A DNA stretch of 64,000 bases from Clostridiales bacterium (GTDB lineage: Bacteria; Bacillota; Clostridia; Oscillospirales; Oscillospiraceae), in NCBI GenBank assembly GCA_004551945.1, contig SFPN01000003.1:1-64000 (forward strand), read 5' to 3'. Below the pieces are notes generated by a model. It was not told where the DNA came from, searched no databases, and worked only from the letters and a program-made list of their open reading frames with translations. This document shows, in pieces, positions 34,269-42,489 of this stretch; within the stretch, counting starts at the first letter, position 1; each line of letters begins with the position of its first letter. A program made the translations under genes and the position numbers.

Positions 34269-34964
34269 TTGGCAAAAATCCTAGTGGTAGATGACGAAAA
34301 GGTTATGGTCAAGGGCATCCGGTTCAACCTGGAGAACGAGGGATACCAGGTGGACGTGGGCTACAACGGCCGCCAGGCGGTGGACATGGCCCGGGCCACG
34401 GAGTATGACCTCATTATTCTGGACCTGATGATGCCGGAGCTGGACGGCCTGGAGGCCTGCATGGAGATCCGTTCCTTTTCCTCCGTGCCCATCATCATGC
34501 TCACCGCCCGGGGGGAGGACACGGACAAGCTCCTGGGCTTTGAGTACGGGGCGGACGACTATATCACCAAGCCCTTCAACATTCTGGAGGTCAAGGCCCG
34601 GGTGAAGGCCCTGCTCCGCCGGTCCTCGGCCCCCCGGCGGCAGGAGCAGGAGGAAGAGTCGGGAAAACTCTCCCTGGGGGGACTCACCATCGACAGCGCC
34701 TCCCGGAGCACCTGGAAGGAAGGGGTCCCGGTGGAGCTCACCGCCCGGGAGTTCGACCTGCTGGAGCTGCTCATGAAGCACCCCCAGCGGGTGTACAGCC
34801 GGGAGCAGCTGCTCAACCAGGTCTGGGGCTATGCCTACACCGGGGAGTACCGCACCGTGGACGTGCACATCCGCCGCCTGCGGGAGAAGGTGGAGCAGGA
34901 CCCGGCCAACCCCGCGCTCATCCGCACCAAATGGGGGGTAGGGTACTATTTTGCCGGAGAATGA
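34269..34964 (+). CDS. OmpR/PhoB-family response regulator, 231 aa
   Basis: Receiver domain with acidic pocket DD at 8-9 and phospho-acceptor Asp52 (LIILDLMMPE), Lys near 104 (ITKPF), then a winged-helix DNA-binding domain (about 130-228, YRTVDVHIRRLREK). The start is TTG 34269, immediately after the preceding stop, with GGAGGAACC upstream. The cognate kinase follows 25 bases downstream. Confidence 0.94.
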   Translation: MAKILVVDDEKVMVKGIRFNLENEGYQVDVGYNGRQAVDMARATEYDLIILDLMMPELDGLEACMEIRSFSSVPIIMLTARGEDTDKLLGFEYGADDYITKPFNILEVKARVKALLRRSSAPRRQEQEEESGKLSLGGLTIDSASRSTWKEGVPVELTAREFDLLELLMKHPQRVYSREQLLNQVWGYAYTGEYRTVDVHIRRLREKVEQDPANPALIRTKWGVGYYFAGE

Positions 34965-34989
34965 TCGCCGGGAGAGGAGGCGGGGACCC

Positions 34990-36423
34990 ATGAAAAACCA
35001 CCAAACAGGCCGGCTGAAGGTCACCCGCTCCCTCCAGCTGCGCCTGGCCCTGGGGTACGCCTTCATCATCGCGGCCCTGCTGATCCTGCTGAACACCTAC
35101 CCGTTGCTTATGAGCCAGAACCTGATGTTCCGCTCCCAGCAGACTGCCCTGCAGAACCAGGCGGTGCTCATTACCAACACCCTCACCACCGCCGATGAGC
35201 TCACCCCCGAAACCGTGGAGCAGGCCATCACTCCCCTGGACGACCTGGAGGTGCAGCGGGTTCTGGTCACCGACCAGGCCGGCTTGGTCCTCTATGACAC
35301 GGAGGGGGCGCTCACGGGAAAATACGCCCTCACCGGCGAGGTGGTTTCCGCCCTGCGGGGGAACGACGCCTTTGCCAGCCAGTATGTGGAGAATACCTTT
35401 TACAGCCGGGCTGCTTCCCCGATTATGACCCGGAACAACGTGGTGGGGGCGGTGTGCCTTTACGAAACCGACAGCGGTCAGGGCCTGCTGCTGGGTGAGC
35501 TTCAGCACAACCTGCGCCTGATTTCCCTGGTGGTGTGCCTGGCAGTGCTGGGCATGTTTGCCGCCTTTTCCCGGATATTCACCGGGCGGGTGAGCATGCT
35601 TCTGGCGGGCATCCGCCGGGTGCGGGAAGGGGAATACACCCACCGGATCACCATGGCGGGCCACGACGAGCTCAGCCAGCTGGCCGATGAGTTCAACCAG
35701 CTCACCGGCCGCCTGCAGACAACGGAGGAGGAGCGGCGGCGGTTTGTCTCTGATGCCTCCCACGAGCTGAAAACCCCCCTGGCTTCTATCCGCCTGCTCA
35801 CCGACTCCATCCTCCAGGACGAGAACATCGACCAGGAGACCGCCCGGGAGTTTGTGGGGGACATCGGAGAAGCGGCCGACCGGCTGATCCACATCAGCCA
35901 GGAGCTGCTGGCCCTCAACCGCCTGGACGAGGGGCGCACCGTCACCCGGGAGCCGGTGGAGGTGAACCGGGAGGCGGAGCGGACCTGCCGAATGCTCCAG
36001 CCTCTGGCGGAGGAGGCCCAGGTCACCCTGGAGACCCACCTGGGGGAGAATTGCGTTGCCAGATGCGGCCGGGAGGACGTCAACCAGATTTTCCGCAATC
36101 TGATGGAAAACGCCATCAAGTACAATGTGCCCGGGGGGCGGGTATTCGTCGCCACCCGCCGGGCCGGGGACACCGTCTGCCTGGAGGTGGCCGACACCGG
36201 CGTGGGCATCCCCCAGGAGGAGATGGACAAGATCTTTCAGCGGTTCTACCGGGTGGATAAGGCCCGGTCCCGGGCCGCCGGAGGCACCGGCCTGGGCCTG
36301 TCCATCGTCCAGGACACGGTGCGGCTCCACGGGGGTCAGATTTCGGTGGCCCCCGGAGAAGAGGCCGGGGCGGTCTTTACCGTTACCCTTCCGGCCTGGA
36401 CAGAGGAGGTGGCGGACGGATGA
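34990..36423 (+). CDS. Sensor histidine kinase, 477 aa
   Basis: Two membrane helices (about residues 17-38 and 177-197) enclose an extracytoplasmic sensor domain. They are followed by HAMP, HisKA with SDASHELKTP (phospho-His258), and HATPase with NLMENAIKYN, DTGVGIP and GTGLGLSIV. The layout is that of PhoR/WalK-like kinases. ATG 34990 has GAGGAGG about nine bases upstream. The stop overlaps the next gene as ATGA. It partners the regulator just upstream; the signal is unknown. Confidence 0.94.
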   Translation: MKNHQTGRLKVTRSLQLRLALGYAFIIAALLILLNTYPLLMSQNLMFRSQQTALQNQAVLITNTLTTADELTPETVEQAITPLDDLEVQRVLVTDQAGLVLYDTEGALTGKYALTGEVVSALRGNDAFASQYVENTFYSRAASPIMTRNNVVGAVCLYETDSGQGLLLGELQHNLRLISLVVCLAVLGMFAAFSRIFTGRVSMLLAGIRRVREGEYTHRITMAGHDELSQLADEFNQLTGRLQTTEEERRRFVSDASHELKTPLASIRLLTDSILQDENIDQETAREFVGDIGEAADRLIHISQELLALNRLDEGRTVTREPVEVNREAERTCRMLQPLAEEAQVTLETHLGENCVARCGREDVNQIFRNLMENAIKYNVPGGRVFVATRRAGDTVCLEVADTGVGIPQEEMDKIFQRFYRVDKARSRAAGGTGLGLSIVQDTVRLHGGQISVAPGEEAGAVFTVTLPAWTEEVADG

Positions 36424-36926
36424 AACACCGCATACTGGCCCTGACCCTGGCCCTGCTGACGCTGCTGCCGGCCGCCGGCTGCGCCGGAAAGCAGGAGGGG
36501 GAGAATGTGTACCAGGTGTACTTTCTCAGCCAGGAGACGGGAAGCCCCTCCGCCCTGGTCCCGGAGGCGCGCACCCTGGCCCCGGAGGAGGACCCCGTCC
36601 AGGGTCTGCTGGACCGGCTGCTGGAAGGGCCGTCGGGAGAGGATCTCACTGCCGTCATCCCCAGCAGCGTCACCCTGCGGGGGTGGGAGCTGAACGGCGG
36701 CCTGCTGACGGTGGACTTTTCCAGCCGCTATGCCAGCCTGTCGGGAATTGACCTGACCCTGGCCGATTACAGCGTAGTGCTCACCCTCACCCAGCTGGAG
36801 GAGGTGGAGGCGGTGATGATCACTGCGGAGGGAGAGCTGATCCCCTATCGGGACCACCAGCGCCTCACCGCCGGAGACGCCCAGGCTGTGACCCTTCAGG
36901 AAAACGAACCCGGCGAAGAAGAATAA
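36420..36926 (+). CDS. GerMN-domain lipoprotein, 168 aa
   Basis: A lipoprotein signal (LLPAAGC, Cys21) and a GerMN-type domain (VQGLLDRLLEGP, then LNGGLLTVDFSSRYASL) as in GerM and the C-terminal part of LpqB-like proteins. It overlaps the histidine kinase gene by four bases, so it is coupled to the two-component system and may act in its signal sensing at the membrane, as LpqB does for MtrAB. That analogy is an inference. Confidence 0.85.
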   Translation: MKHRILALTLALLTLLPAAGCAGKQEGENVYQVYFLSQETGSPSALVPEARTLAPEEDPVQGLLDRLLEGPSGEDLTAVIPSSVTLRGWELNGGLLTVDFSSRYASLSGIDLTLADYSVVLTLTQLEEVEAVMITAEGELIPYRDHQRLTAGDAQAVTLQENEPGEEE

Positions 36927-36931
36927 AAGAA

Positions 36932-36969
36932 TCAGCGCCCGCTGCGAGTTTTTTCGCAGCGGGCGCTGT
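36932..36969. terminator. Hairpin between convergent operons
   Basis: CAGCGCCCGCTGCGA pairs with CGCAGCGGGCGCTG; the T-run sits in the loop, with a weaker tail after it. Confidence 0.7.
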
Positions 36970-36979
36970 GTTGTATCTG

Positions 36980-38698
36980 TTATAAGTTCCAGGCGCTCTG
37001 GTCCGTGTGCAGCAGCTTGTGAGCCTTTTCCGACAGGGGCTTTTCCAGGTACTCCTGGTACAGGGCCTGCACGGAGGGGTTCTCGTGGGAGAAGCGGATG
37101 GGGCTGTCCTGGTCCAGCCGGTACAGACAGGCGCCCCGCTCCCGGGACAGGTCCTGGCCGTCGTGGATGGGCTGCCCGCCGCCGCCGGAGCAGCCGCCGG
37201 GGCAGGCCATCACCTCCACAAAGTCGTAGGAAACCTGCTTGGCCTGGATAGCGTCCATCAAAGCCCGGGCGCTGCCCAGACCGGAGGCCACCGCCAGGCG
37301 AAGGGTGGTGTCCCCGATGGGAAAGGTTGCCTCCCGCCAGGGCTTGTCTCCCCGCACGTCCCGGAAGGCGTCCGCCGGGGGATTGGACCCGGTGAGGGTA
37401 TAGGCGGCGGTGCGCAGGGCGGCCTCCATCACGCCGCCGGTGACGCCGAAGATGACCCCGGCCCCGGAGCCACGGCCCAGGGGCGCGTCAAAGTCCTCTT
37501 CGGGCAGGGCGGCGGCGTTAATCTGCATGGCCCGGAGCATCCGGTCCAGCTCCCGGCAGGTGAGGACCACGTCCACGTCCTTCTCTGCCGCGTCACTGAC
37601 CTGGGGCACGTCGCACTCGTATTTTTTGGCGATGCAGGGCATGACGGACACGCAGAAAATGTCCTCCGGAGCCTTTCCAAGCAGCTGGGCAAAGTAGCTC
37701 TTGGCCACCGCGCCGAACATCTGCTGGGGGCTCTTGGCGGTGGACAGATGGGAAACCAGCTGAGGATACTCCGTGCGGAGGAACCGGACCCAGCCGGGGC
37801 AGCAGGAGGTAAACTGGGGCAGGGAAGCGTTTTCAGAATGGGTCAGCCGCTCCACCAGCTCGTTGGCCTCCTCCATAATGGTTAGGTCGGCGGAGAAGGT
37901 GGTGTCGAACACATGGGGAACCCCCAGGGCCCGGACAGCGGCGGCCAGCCGCTTTTCCGTTGCCTGCTCGGGGGTAAGCCCCAGCTCCTCGCCCCAGGCA
38001 GCCCGGACGGCAGGGGCAATCTGAAAGACCACTTCCTTTTTGGGGTCGGACAGGGCGGCAAAGACCTTTTCCGTGTCATCCCGCTCCCGGAGAGCGCCCA
38101 CAGGGCAGTGGGCCACGCACTGGCCGCAGAAGGCGCAGGCGGCTTTGTTCATCCGCAGGCCCTGGCGGACCCGGACGGTGGTGTGGGCGCCGGAGCCGGT
38201 GACCTCCCACACCCCCAGGGACTGAACCCGCTCGCAGACGGAGACGCACCGCAGGCACTTGATGCACTTGGAGCTGTCCCGGAGGATGGGCAGGGTGTTG
38301 TCCCAGGGCCGCTCCGAGGCGGCCTTGCCGAAGGGGACGGACTGGATGTTCATGTCTTTTGAGAGCTTCTGCAGGGAGCAGTTGCCGCTGCGCACGCAGG
38401 TGACGCAGTGGTCCACGTGCTGGGAGAGGATCAGCTCCACGTTGGTCTTGCGGGTGACCCGCACCCGCTGGGTGTTGGTGTGGACGACCATGCCCTCTTC
38501 CACCAGGGTGTTGCAGGCGGTGGCCAGCTTGTCCACCCCTTCCACCTCTACGGCGCAGATGCGGCAGGAGGCCACCTCGTTAATGTCCCGCAGGTAGCAA
38601 AGGGTGGGAATATAGATATCTGCGGCCCGGGCGGCGTCCAGAATGGTGGTGCCCTCGGGCACAGTGACGGTCCGGTTGTCGATGGTCAGTGTTACCAT
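36980..38698 (-). CDS. [FeFe]-hydrogenase catalytic subunit, copy 1
   Basis: 572 residues. The N-terminal 2Fe-2S domain (residues 1-80) is followed by the His-ligated cluster HVDHCVTCVRSGNC near 98-111 and two 4Fe-4S motifs (CIKCLRCVSVCE and CAFCGQCVAHCP). The H-cluster domain carries all three motifs: TSCCPGW, MPCIAKKYE and MACPGGCSGGGGQP. Its ATG overlaps the flavoprotein stop (ATGGTAA). Linkage to a GltD-like flavoprotein matches the 'glutamate synthase-linked' group A2 of [FeFe]-hydrogenases, whose physiology is poorly known. Probably exchanges electrons between H2/H+, NAD(P)H and perhaps ferredoxin. A second copy lies at 40771-42489. Confidence 0.93.
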   Translation of the reverse strand: MVTLTIDNRTVTVPEGTTILDAARAADIYIPTLCYLRDINEVASCRICAVEVEGVDKLATACNTLVEEGMVVHTNTQRVRVTRKTNVELILSQHVDHCVTCVRSGNCSLQKLSKDMNIQSVPFGKAASERPWDNTLPILRDSSKCIKCLRCVSVCERVQSLGVWEVTGSGAHTTVRVRQGLRMNKAACAFCGQCVAHCPVGALRERDDTEKVFAALSDPKKEVVFQIAPAVRAAWGEELGLTPEQATEKRLAAAVRALGVPHVFDTTFSADLTIMEEANELVERLTHSENASLPQFTSCCPGWVRFLRTEYPQLVSHLSTAKSPQQMFGAVAKSYFAQLLGKAPEDIFCVSVMPCIAKKYECDVPQVSDAAEKDVDVVLTCRELDRMLRAMQINAAALPEEDFDAPLGRGSGAGVIFGVTGGVMEAALRTAAYTLTGSNPPADAFRDVRGDKPWREATFPIGDTTLRLAVASGLGSARALMDAIQAKQVSYDFVEVMACPGGCSGGGGQPIHDGQDLSRERGACLYRLDQDSPIRFSHENPSVQALYQEYLEKPLSEKAHKLLHTDQSAWNL

Positions 38699-40521
38699 GT
38701 TGTCTTTCTCCCTCCCTTGAAGCCGGCGTGGCCGTAGTGGTCGCAGCGCAGGCAGCGGCTGCACTCCTGGGCCATCTCCTGGTCGGACATGCAGTTTTCC
38801 ATGAGCTCAAAGTCGTTCTTCCGCCAGTTGGCCTCCCGCTCGGTGAGGTCGATGCGGCCGGTGGCGTTTTTCAGCCGGAAGGGGGCGGGAGGAATCTCCA
38901 GGTTGGCGGAGATGTCCGTGTGGCAGCCCAGATACTCGTCGATGCTGGCGGCAGCCACCTTGCCGGCCTCGATGGCCAGAATCACGGTGGCGGGACCGGA
39001 GACGCAGTCGCCCCCGGAGAAGACCCCTTCCATGCCGGGGATGCTGCCGTCGTCAGCGGCCACAAGGTTCCCCCATTTGGTGGGCATGCCCGCCTGCTCA
39101 AAGGACTTGGAGTCCACTTTCTGGCCCACAGCCATGAGAATCACGTCGCAGGGGATGATCTCCTCGGGCTGGTCGGCGTTTCTGGGGGCGGGGCGGCCGC
39201 CCTTCACCTCGCCGATCACCTGGGGCTGGACCACCAGGCCGGTGACCCGGTCCTGCTCATCTGTTTCGATGCGGACCGGAGCCTTCAGGGGCAGAATCTC
39301 GCAGCCCTCGGCCATAGCGCCCTCCACCTCCTCGGGCAGGGCGGTCATGTCGGAAATCCGGCGGCGGTAGACGCACTTGACGGAGCTTGCCCCCAGGCGG
39401 ACGGCGGTGCGGGTGGCGTCCATGGCCACGTTGCCGCCGCCTACAATGACCACGTCCTTGCCGGTAAAGTCAGGCTTGTCCACCCGGATGGTGGTGTCCA
39501 GCAGCTCGATGGCGGAGAGAACCCCCTGGGCGTCCTCCCCGGGAATGCCCAGGGGCTTGTGCAGGGCCGCGCCGATGGCCACATAGACGCTGTCGTAGTC
39601 CCGGCGCAGCTCTTCCAGGGTCACGTCTGTGCCCACATTGCAGTTGGTGTGTACCTCCACGCCGGTGGAGAGGATGCAGTCGATGTCCCGGTCCAGATAG
39701 GAGCCGGGCAGCCGGTAGCTGGGAATGCCGTACCGGAGCATGCCCCCCAGCTTGGGCTTGGCCTCGAACACCGTGGACTTGTGGCCCATGAGGGACAGGA
39801 AGTAGGCGGCGGTGAGGCCGGAGGGTCCGCCGCCCACAATGGCAATTTTCTTGCCGGAGGAGGGGGCACAGGGCGGGGCAGGGACTTCCCCGGCGTGGTC
39901 CACGGCAAAGCGTTTGATGCCCCGGATGTTCAGGGGGGCGTCCACAATGGACCGGCGGCAGTGGGTCTCGCAGGGGTGCTCGCACACCAGACCGCAGACG
40001 GAGGGGAAGGGGTTGTCCTTGCGGATGAGGCGGATGGCGTCAGCATACCGCTCCTCTCCCACCAGGGAGATGTAACCGGGCACGTCCACATGGGCGGGAC
40101 ACAGCTCCACACAGGGGACGCTTTTGAAGTTGGCGGTGCAGCTGCCCTGGGCCACGTGGGCCAGGTAGTCGTCGTGGAAGGCCACATAGCCGTCCAGAAC
40201 CATCTGGGCGGCCTCAAAGCCGATGGCGCAGTCGGCGCTGTCCACGATGGCCTGAGCGGAGCGGAGAATGGTCTCCAGGTCCTCCTCGCTTCCATGGCCG
40301 TCCAGCAGCCGGTCCAGCAGGGCGGACAGCCGGTCCAGGCCGATGCGGCAGGGCACACATTTTCCGCAGCTTTGGGCCAGGCACAATTTCAAAAAGGCGC
40401 TGGTCAGCTCCACGGGACAGTTTCCGCAGGGGGCGGCGGAGATGCGCCGCTCCATGTCTGCGTACAGGTCGTCAACGGTCCGCTGGGCGTTCTCCCAGGG
40501 GGTGATACTTAACCTGCTCAA
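38692..40521 (-). CDS. NuoF/GltD-like Fe-S flavoprotein partner of hydrogenase, copy 1
   Basis: 609 residues. An N-terminal NADH_4Fe-4S-type domain (SCGKCVPCRIGLDRL near 50) is followed by a GltD-type Fe-S domain (CVELCPAHVDVPGYI, CEHPCETHCRR). Two Rossmann domains follow, with FAD (IVGGGPSGLTAAYF) and NAD(P) (VIVGGGNVAMDA) sites, and a C-terminal CSRCLRC pair. It is a likely electron carrier between NAD(P)H and the hydrogenase. The start is TTG 40521 with GAAGGGAG upstream; the same codon and context occur in copy 2. It is translationally coupled to the hydrogenase gene. Confidence 0.9.
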   Translation of the reverse strand: MSRLSITPWENAQRTVDDLYADMERRISAAPCGNCPVELTSAFLKLCLAQSCGKCVPCRIGLDRLSALLDRLLDGHGSEEDLETILRSAQAIVDSADCAIGFEAAQMVLDGYVAFHDDYLAHVAQGSCTANFKSVPCVELCPAHVDVPGYISLVGEERYADAIRLIRKDNPFPSVCGLVCEHPCETHCRRSIVDAPLNIRGIKRFAVDHAGEVPAPPCAPSSGKKIAIVGGGPSGLTAAYFLSLMGHKSTVFEAKPKLGGMLRYGIPSYRLPGSYLDRDIDCILSTGVEVHTNCNVGTDVTLEELRRDYDSVYVAIGAALHKPLGIPGEDAQGVLSAIELLDTTIRVDKPDFTGKDVVIVGGGNVAMDATRTAVRLGASSVKCVYRRRISDMTALPEEVEGAMAEGCEILPLKAPVRIETDEQDRVTGLVVQPQVIGEVKGGRPAPRNADQPEEIIPCDVILMAVGQKVDSKSFEQAGMPTKWGNLVAADDGSIPGMEGVFSGGDCVSGPATVILAIEAGKVAAASIDEYLGCHTDISANLEIPPAPFRLKNATGRIDLTEREANWRKNDFELMENCMSDQEMAQECSRCLRCDHYGHAGFKGGRKTTW

Positions 40522-40655
40522 AGTTGATCGTCTCCCTTCTTCGCGCCGGGGGCGCGGTGAATCAAAAAAGACAACTGATTCCGTAAAAAAGCAGGAAAAA
40601 CGGAAACAGCGGTCGGAATCATCAGAATTTTGTTGCATTTTTCGAACAACACACT

Positions 40656-40684
40656 ATCATAATCGGAAATGTGAGGAAATGCAA
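40656..40684 (-). promoter_or_regulatory. Promoter of hydrogenase operon 1
   Basis: Minus strand TTGCAT (40684-40679), 17-bp spacer, TATGAT (40661-40656). An imperfect TTGTT...AACAA repeat follows downstream; its role is unknown. Confidence 0.6.
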
Positions 40685-40717
40685 TAGAAACTTTAGAAGC
40701 TTTCGTGTGAAAATAAA

Positions 40718-40748
40718 AATCCCTGCCGTAAGGAGTACGGCAGGGATT
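40718..40748 (-). terminator. Terminator of hydrogenase operon 2
   Basis: AATCCCTGCCGTA/TACGGCAGGGATT followed on the minus strand by TTTTATTT. It separates the two duplicated operons. Confidence 0.85.
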
Positions 40749-40770
40749 GCTTTCCGTGTTTTTTCTTTGG

Positions 40771-42489
40771 TTACAGACTCCAGGTGCTCTGGTCCGTGTG
40801 CAGCAGCTTGTGGGCCTGTTCCGACAGGGGCTTTTCCAGGAAATCCTGGTACAGGGCCTGCACGGAGGGATTTTCATGGGAGAAGCGGATGGGGCTGTCC
40901 TGGTCCAGCCGGTACAGGCAGGCACCCCGCTCCCGGGACAGGTCCTGGCCGTCGTGGATGGGCTGGCCGCCGCCGCCGGAGCAGCCGCCGGGGCAGGCCA
41001 TGACCTCCACAAAGTCGTAGGAGACCTGTTTGGCCTGGATGGCATCCATAAGAGATCTGGCGCTGCCCAGGCCGGAGGCCACCGCCAGGCGAAGGGTGGT
41101 GTCCCCGATGGGAAAGGTTGCCTCCCGCCAGGGCTTGTCCCCCCGAACCTCCCGGAAGGCGTCCGCCGGGGGATTGAAACCAGTGAGGAGGTAGGCGGCG
41201 GTGCGCAGAGCGGCCTCCATCACGCCGCCGGTGACGCCGAAGATGACCCCGGCCCCGGAGCCACGGCCCAGAGGTGCGTCAAAGTCCTCCTCCGGCAGTG
41301 CAGCCACGTTGACCTGCATGGCCCGCAGCATCCGGTTCAGCTCCCGGCAGGTGAGGACCACGTCCACGTCCTTCTCCGCCGCGTCACTGACCTGGGGCAC
41401 GTCGCACTCGTATTTTTTGGCGATACAGGGCATGACGGACACGCAGAAAATGTCCTCCGGGTCCTTCCCCAGCAGCTGGGCAAAGTAGCTCTTGGCCACC
41501 GCGCCGAACATCTGCTGGGGGCTCTTGGCGGTGGACAGGTGGGGAACCAGCTGGGGGTACTCCCTGCGCAGGAACCGGACCCAGCCGGGGCAGCAGGAGG
41601 TGAACAGGGGCAGCTTTCCCTGCTCCGGATGCGCCAGCTGAGCCGCCAGCTCGCTGGCCTCCTCCAGGATGGTCAGGTCGGCGGAGAAGGTGGTGTCGAA
41701 CACATGGGGGACTCCCAGGGCCCGGACAGCGGCGGCCAGCCGCTTTTCCGTTGCCTGCTCAGGGGTGAGCCCAAGACTTTCGCCCCAGGCAGCCCGGACG
41801 GCAGGGGCGATTTGGAAAACCACTTCCTTCTTGGGGTCGGACAGGGCGGCAAAGACCTTCTCCGTGTCGTCCCGCTCCCGCAGGGCCCCCACGGGGCAGT
41901 GGGCCACGCACTGGCCGCAGAAGGAGCAGGGGGCCTCATTCATCCGCAGACCCTGGCGGATCCGGACGGTGGTGTGGGCCCCGGAGCCGGTAACCTCCCA
42001 CACCCCCAGGGACTGAACCCGCTCGCAGACGGAAACGCACCGCAGGCATTTAATGCACTTGGAGCTGTCCCGGAGGATGGGAAGGGTGTTGTCCCAGGGC
42101 CGTTCAAAGGCGGCCTTGGTGAAGGGGACCGCCTGGATGTTCATATCCTTGGAGAGCTTCTGCAGGGAGCAGTTGCCGCTGCGCACGCAGGTGACGCAGT
42201 GGTCCACGTGCTGGGAGAGGATCAGCTCCACGTTGGTCTTGCGGGTAATTCGTACCCGCTGGGTGTTGGTGCGCACCACCATGCCCTCTTCTACCAGGGT
42301 GTTGCAGGCGGTGGCCAGCTTATCCACCCCTTCCACCTCCACGGCGCAGATGCGGCAGGAGCCCACCTCGTTGATCTCCCGCAGGTAGCAGAGGGTGGGG
42401 ATGCGGATGTCCGCCTGCCGGGCGGCGTCCAGGATGGTGGTGCCGGTGGGCACAGTGATGGGCTGGTTGTCGATGGTCAGGGTCACCAT
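40771..42489 (-). CDS. [FeFe]-hydrogenase catalytic subunit, copy 2
   Basis: 572 residues, the same length as copy 1, with roughly nine of ten residues identical by eye. All cluster motifs are kept: HVDHCVTCVRSGNC, two 4Fe-4S motifs, TSCCPGW, MPCIAKKYE and MACPGGCSGGGGQP. Differences cluster in surface stretches such as HPEQGKLPLF versus HSENASLPQF. It should be active. It overlaps its flavoprotein partner's stop in the same way as copy 1. Confidence 0.93.
   Translation of the reverse strand: MVTLTIDNQPITVPTGTTILDAARQADIRIPTLCYLREINEVGSCRICAVEVEGVDKLATACNTLVEEGMVVRTNTQRVRITRKTNVELILSQHVDHCVTCVRSGNCSLQKLSKDMNIQAVPFTKAAFERPWDNTLPILRDSSKCIKCLRCVSVCERVQSLGVWEVTGSGAHTTVRIRQGLRMNEAPCSFCGQCVAHCPVGALRERDDTEKVFAALSDPKKEVVFQIAPAVRAAWGESLGLTPEQATEKRLAAAVRALGVPHVFDTTFSADLTILEEASELAAQLAHPEQGKLPLFTSCCPGWVRFLRREYPQLVPHLSTAKSPQQMFGAVAKSYFAQLLGKDPEDIFCVSVMPCIAKKYECDVPQVSDAAEKDVDVVLTCRELNRMLRAMQVNVAALPEEDFDAPLGRGSGAGVIFGVTGGVMEAALRTAAYLLTGFNPPADAFREVRGDKPWREATFPIGDTTLRLAVASGLGSARSLMDAIQAKQVSYDFVEVMACPGGCSGGGGQPIHDGQDLSRERGACLYRLDQDSPIRFSHENPSVQALYQDFLEKPLSEQAHKLLHTDQSTWSL

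Noticed and set aside
40636..40656. TTGTT...AACAA upstream of hydrogenase operon 1 as a Rex operator
   Set aside because: The half-sites are spaced by 10 rather than 8 bases and the inner bases do not match. Kept only as an unexplained inverted repeat.
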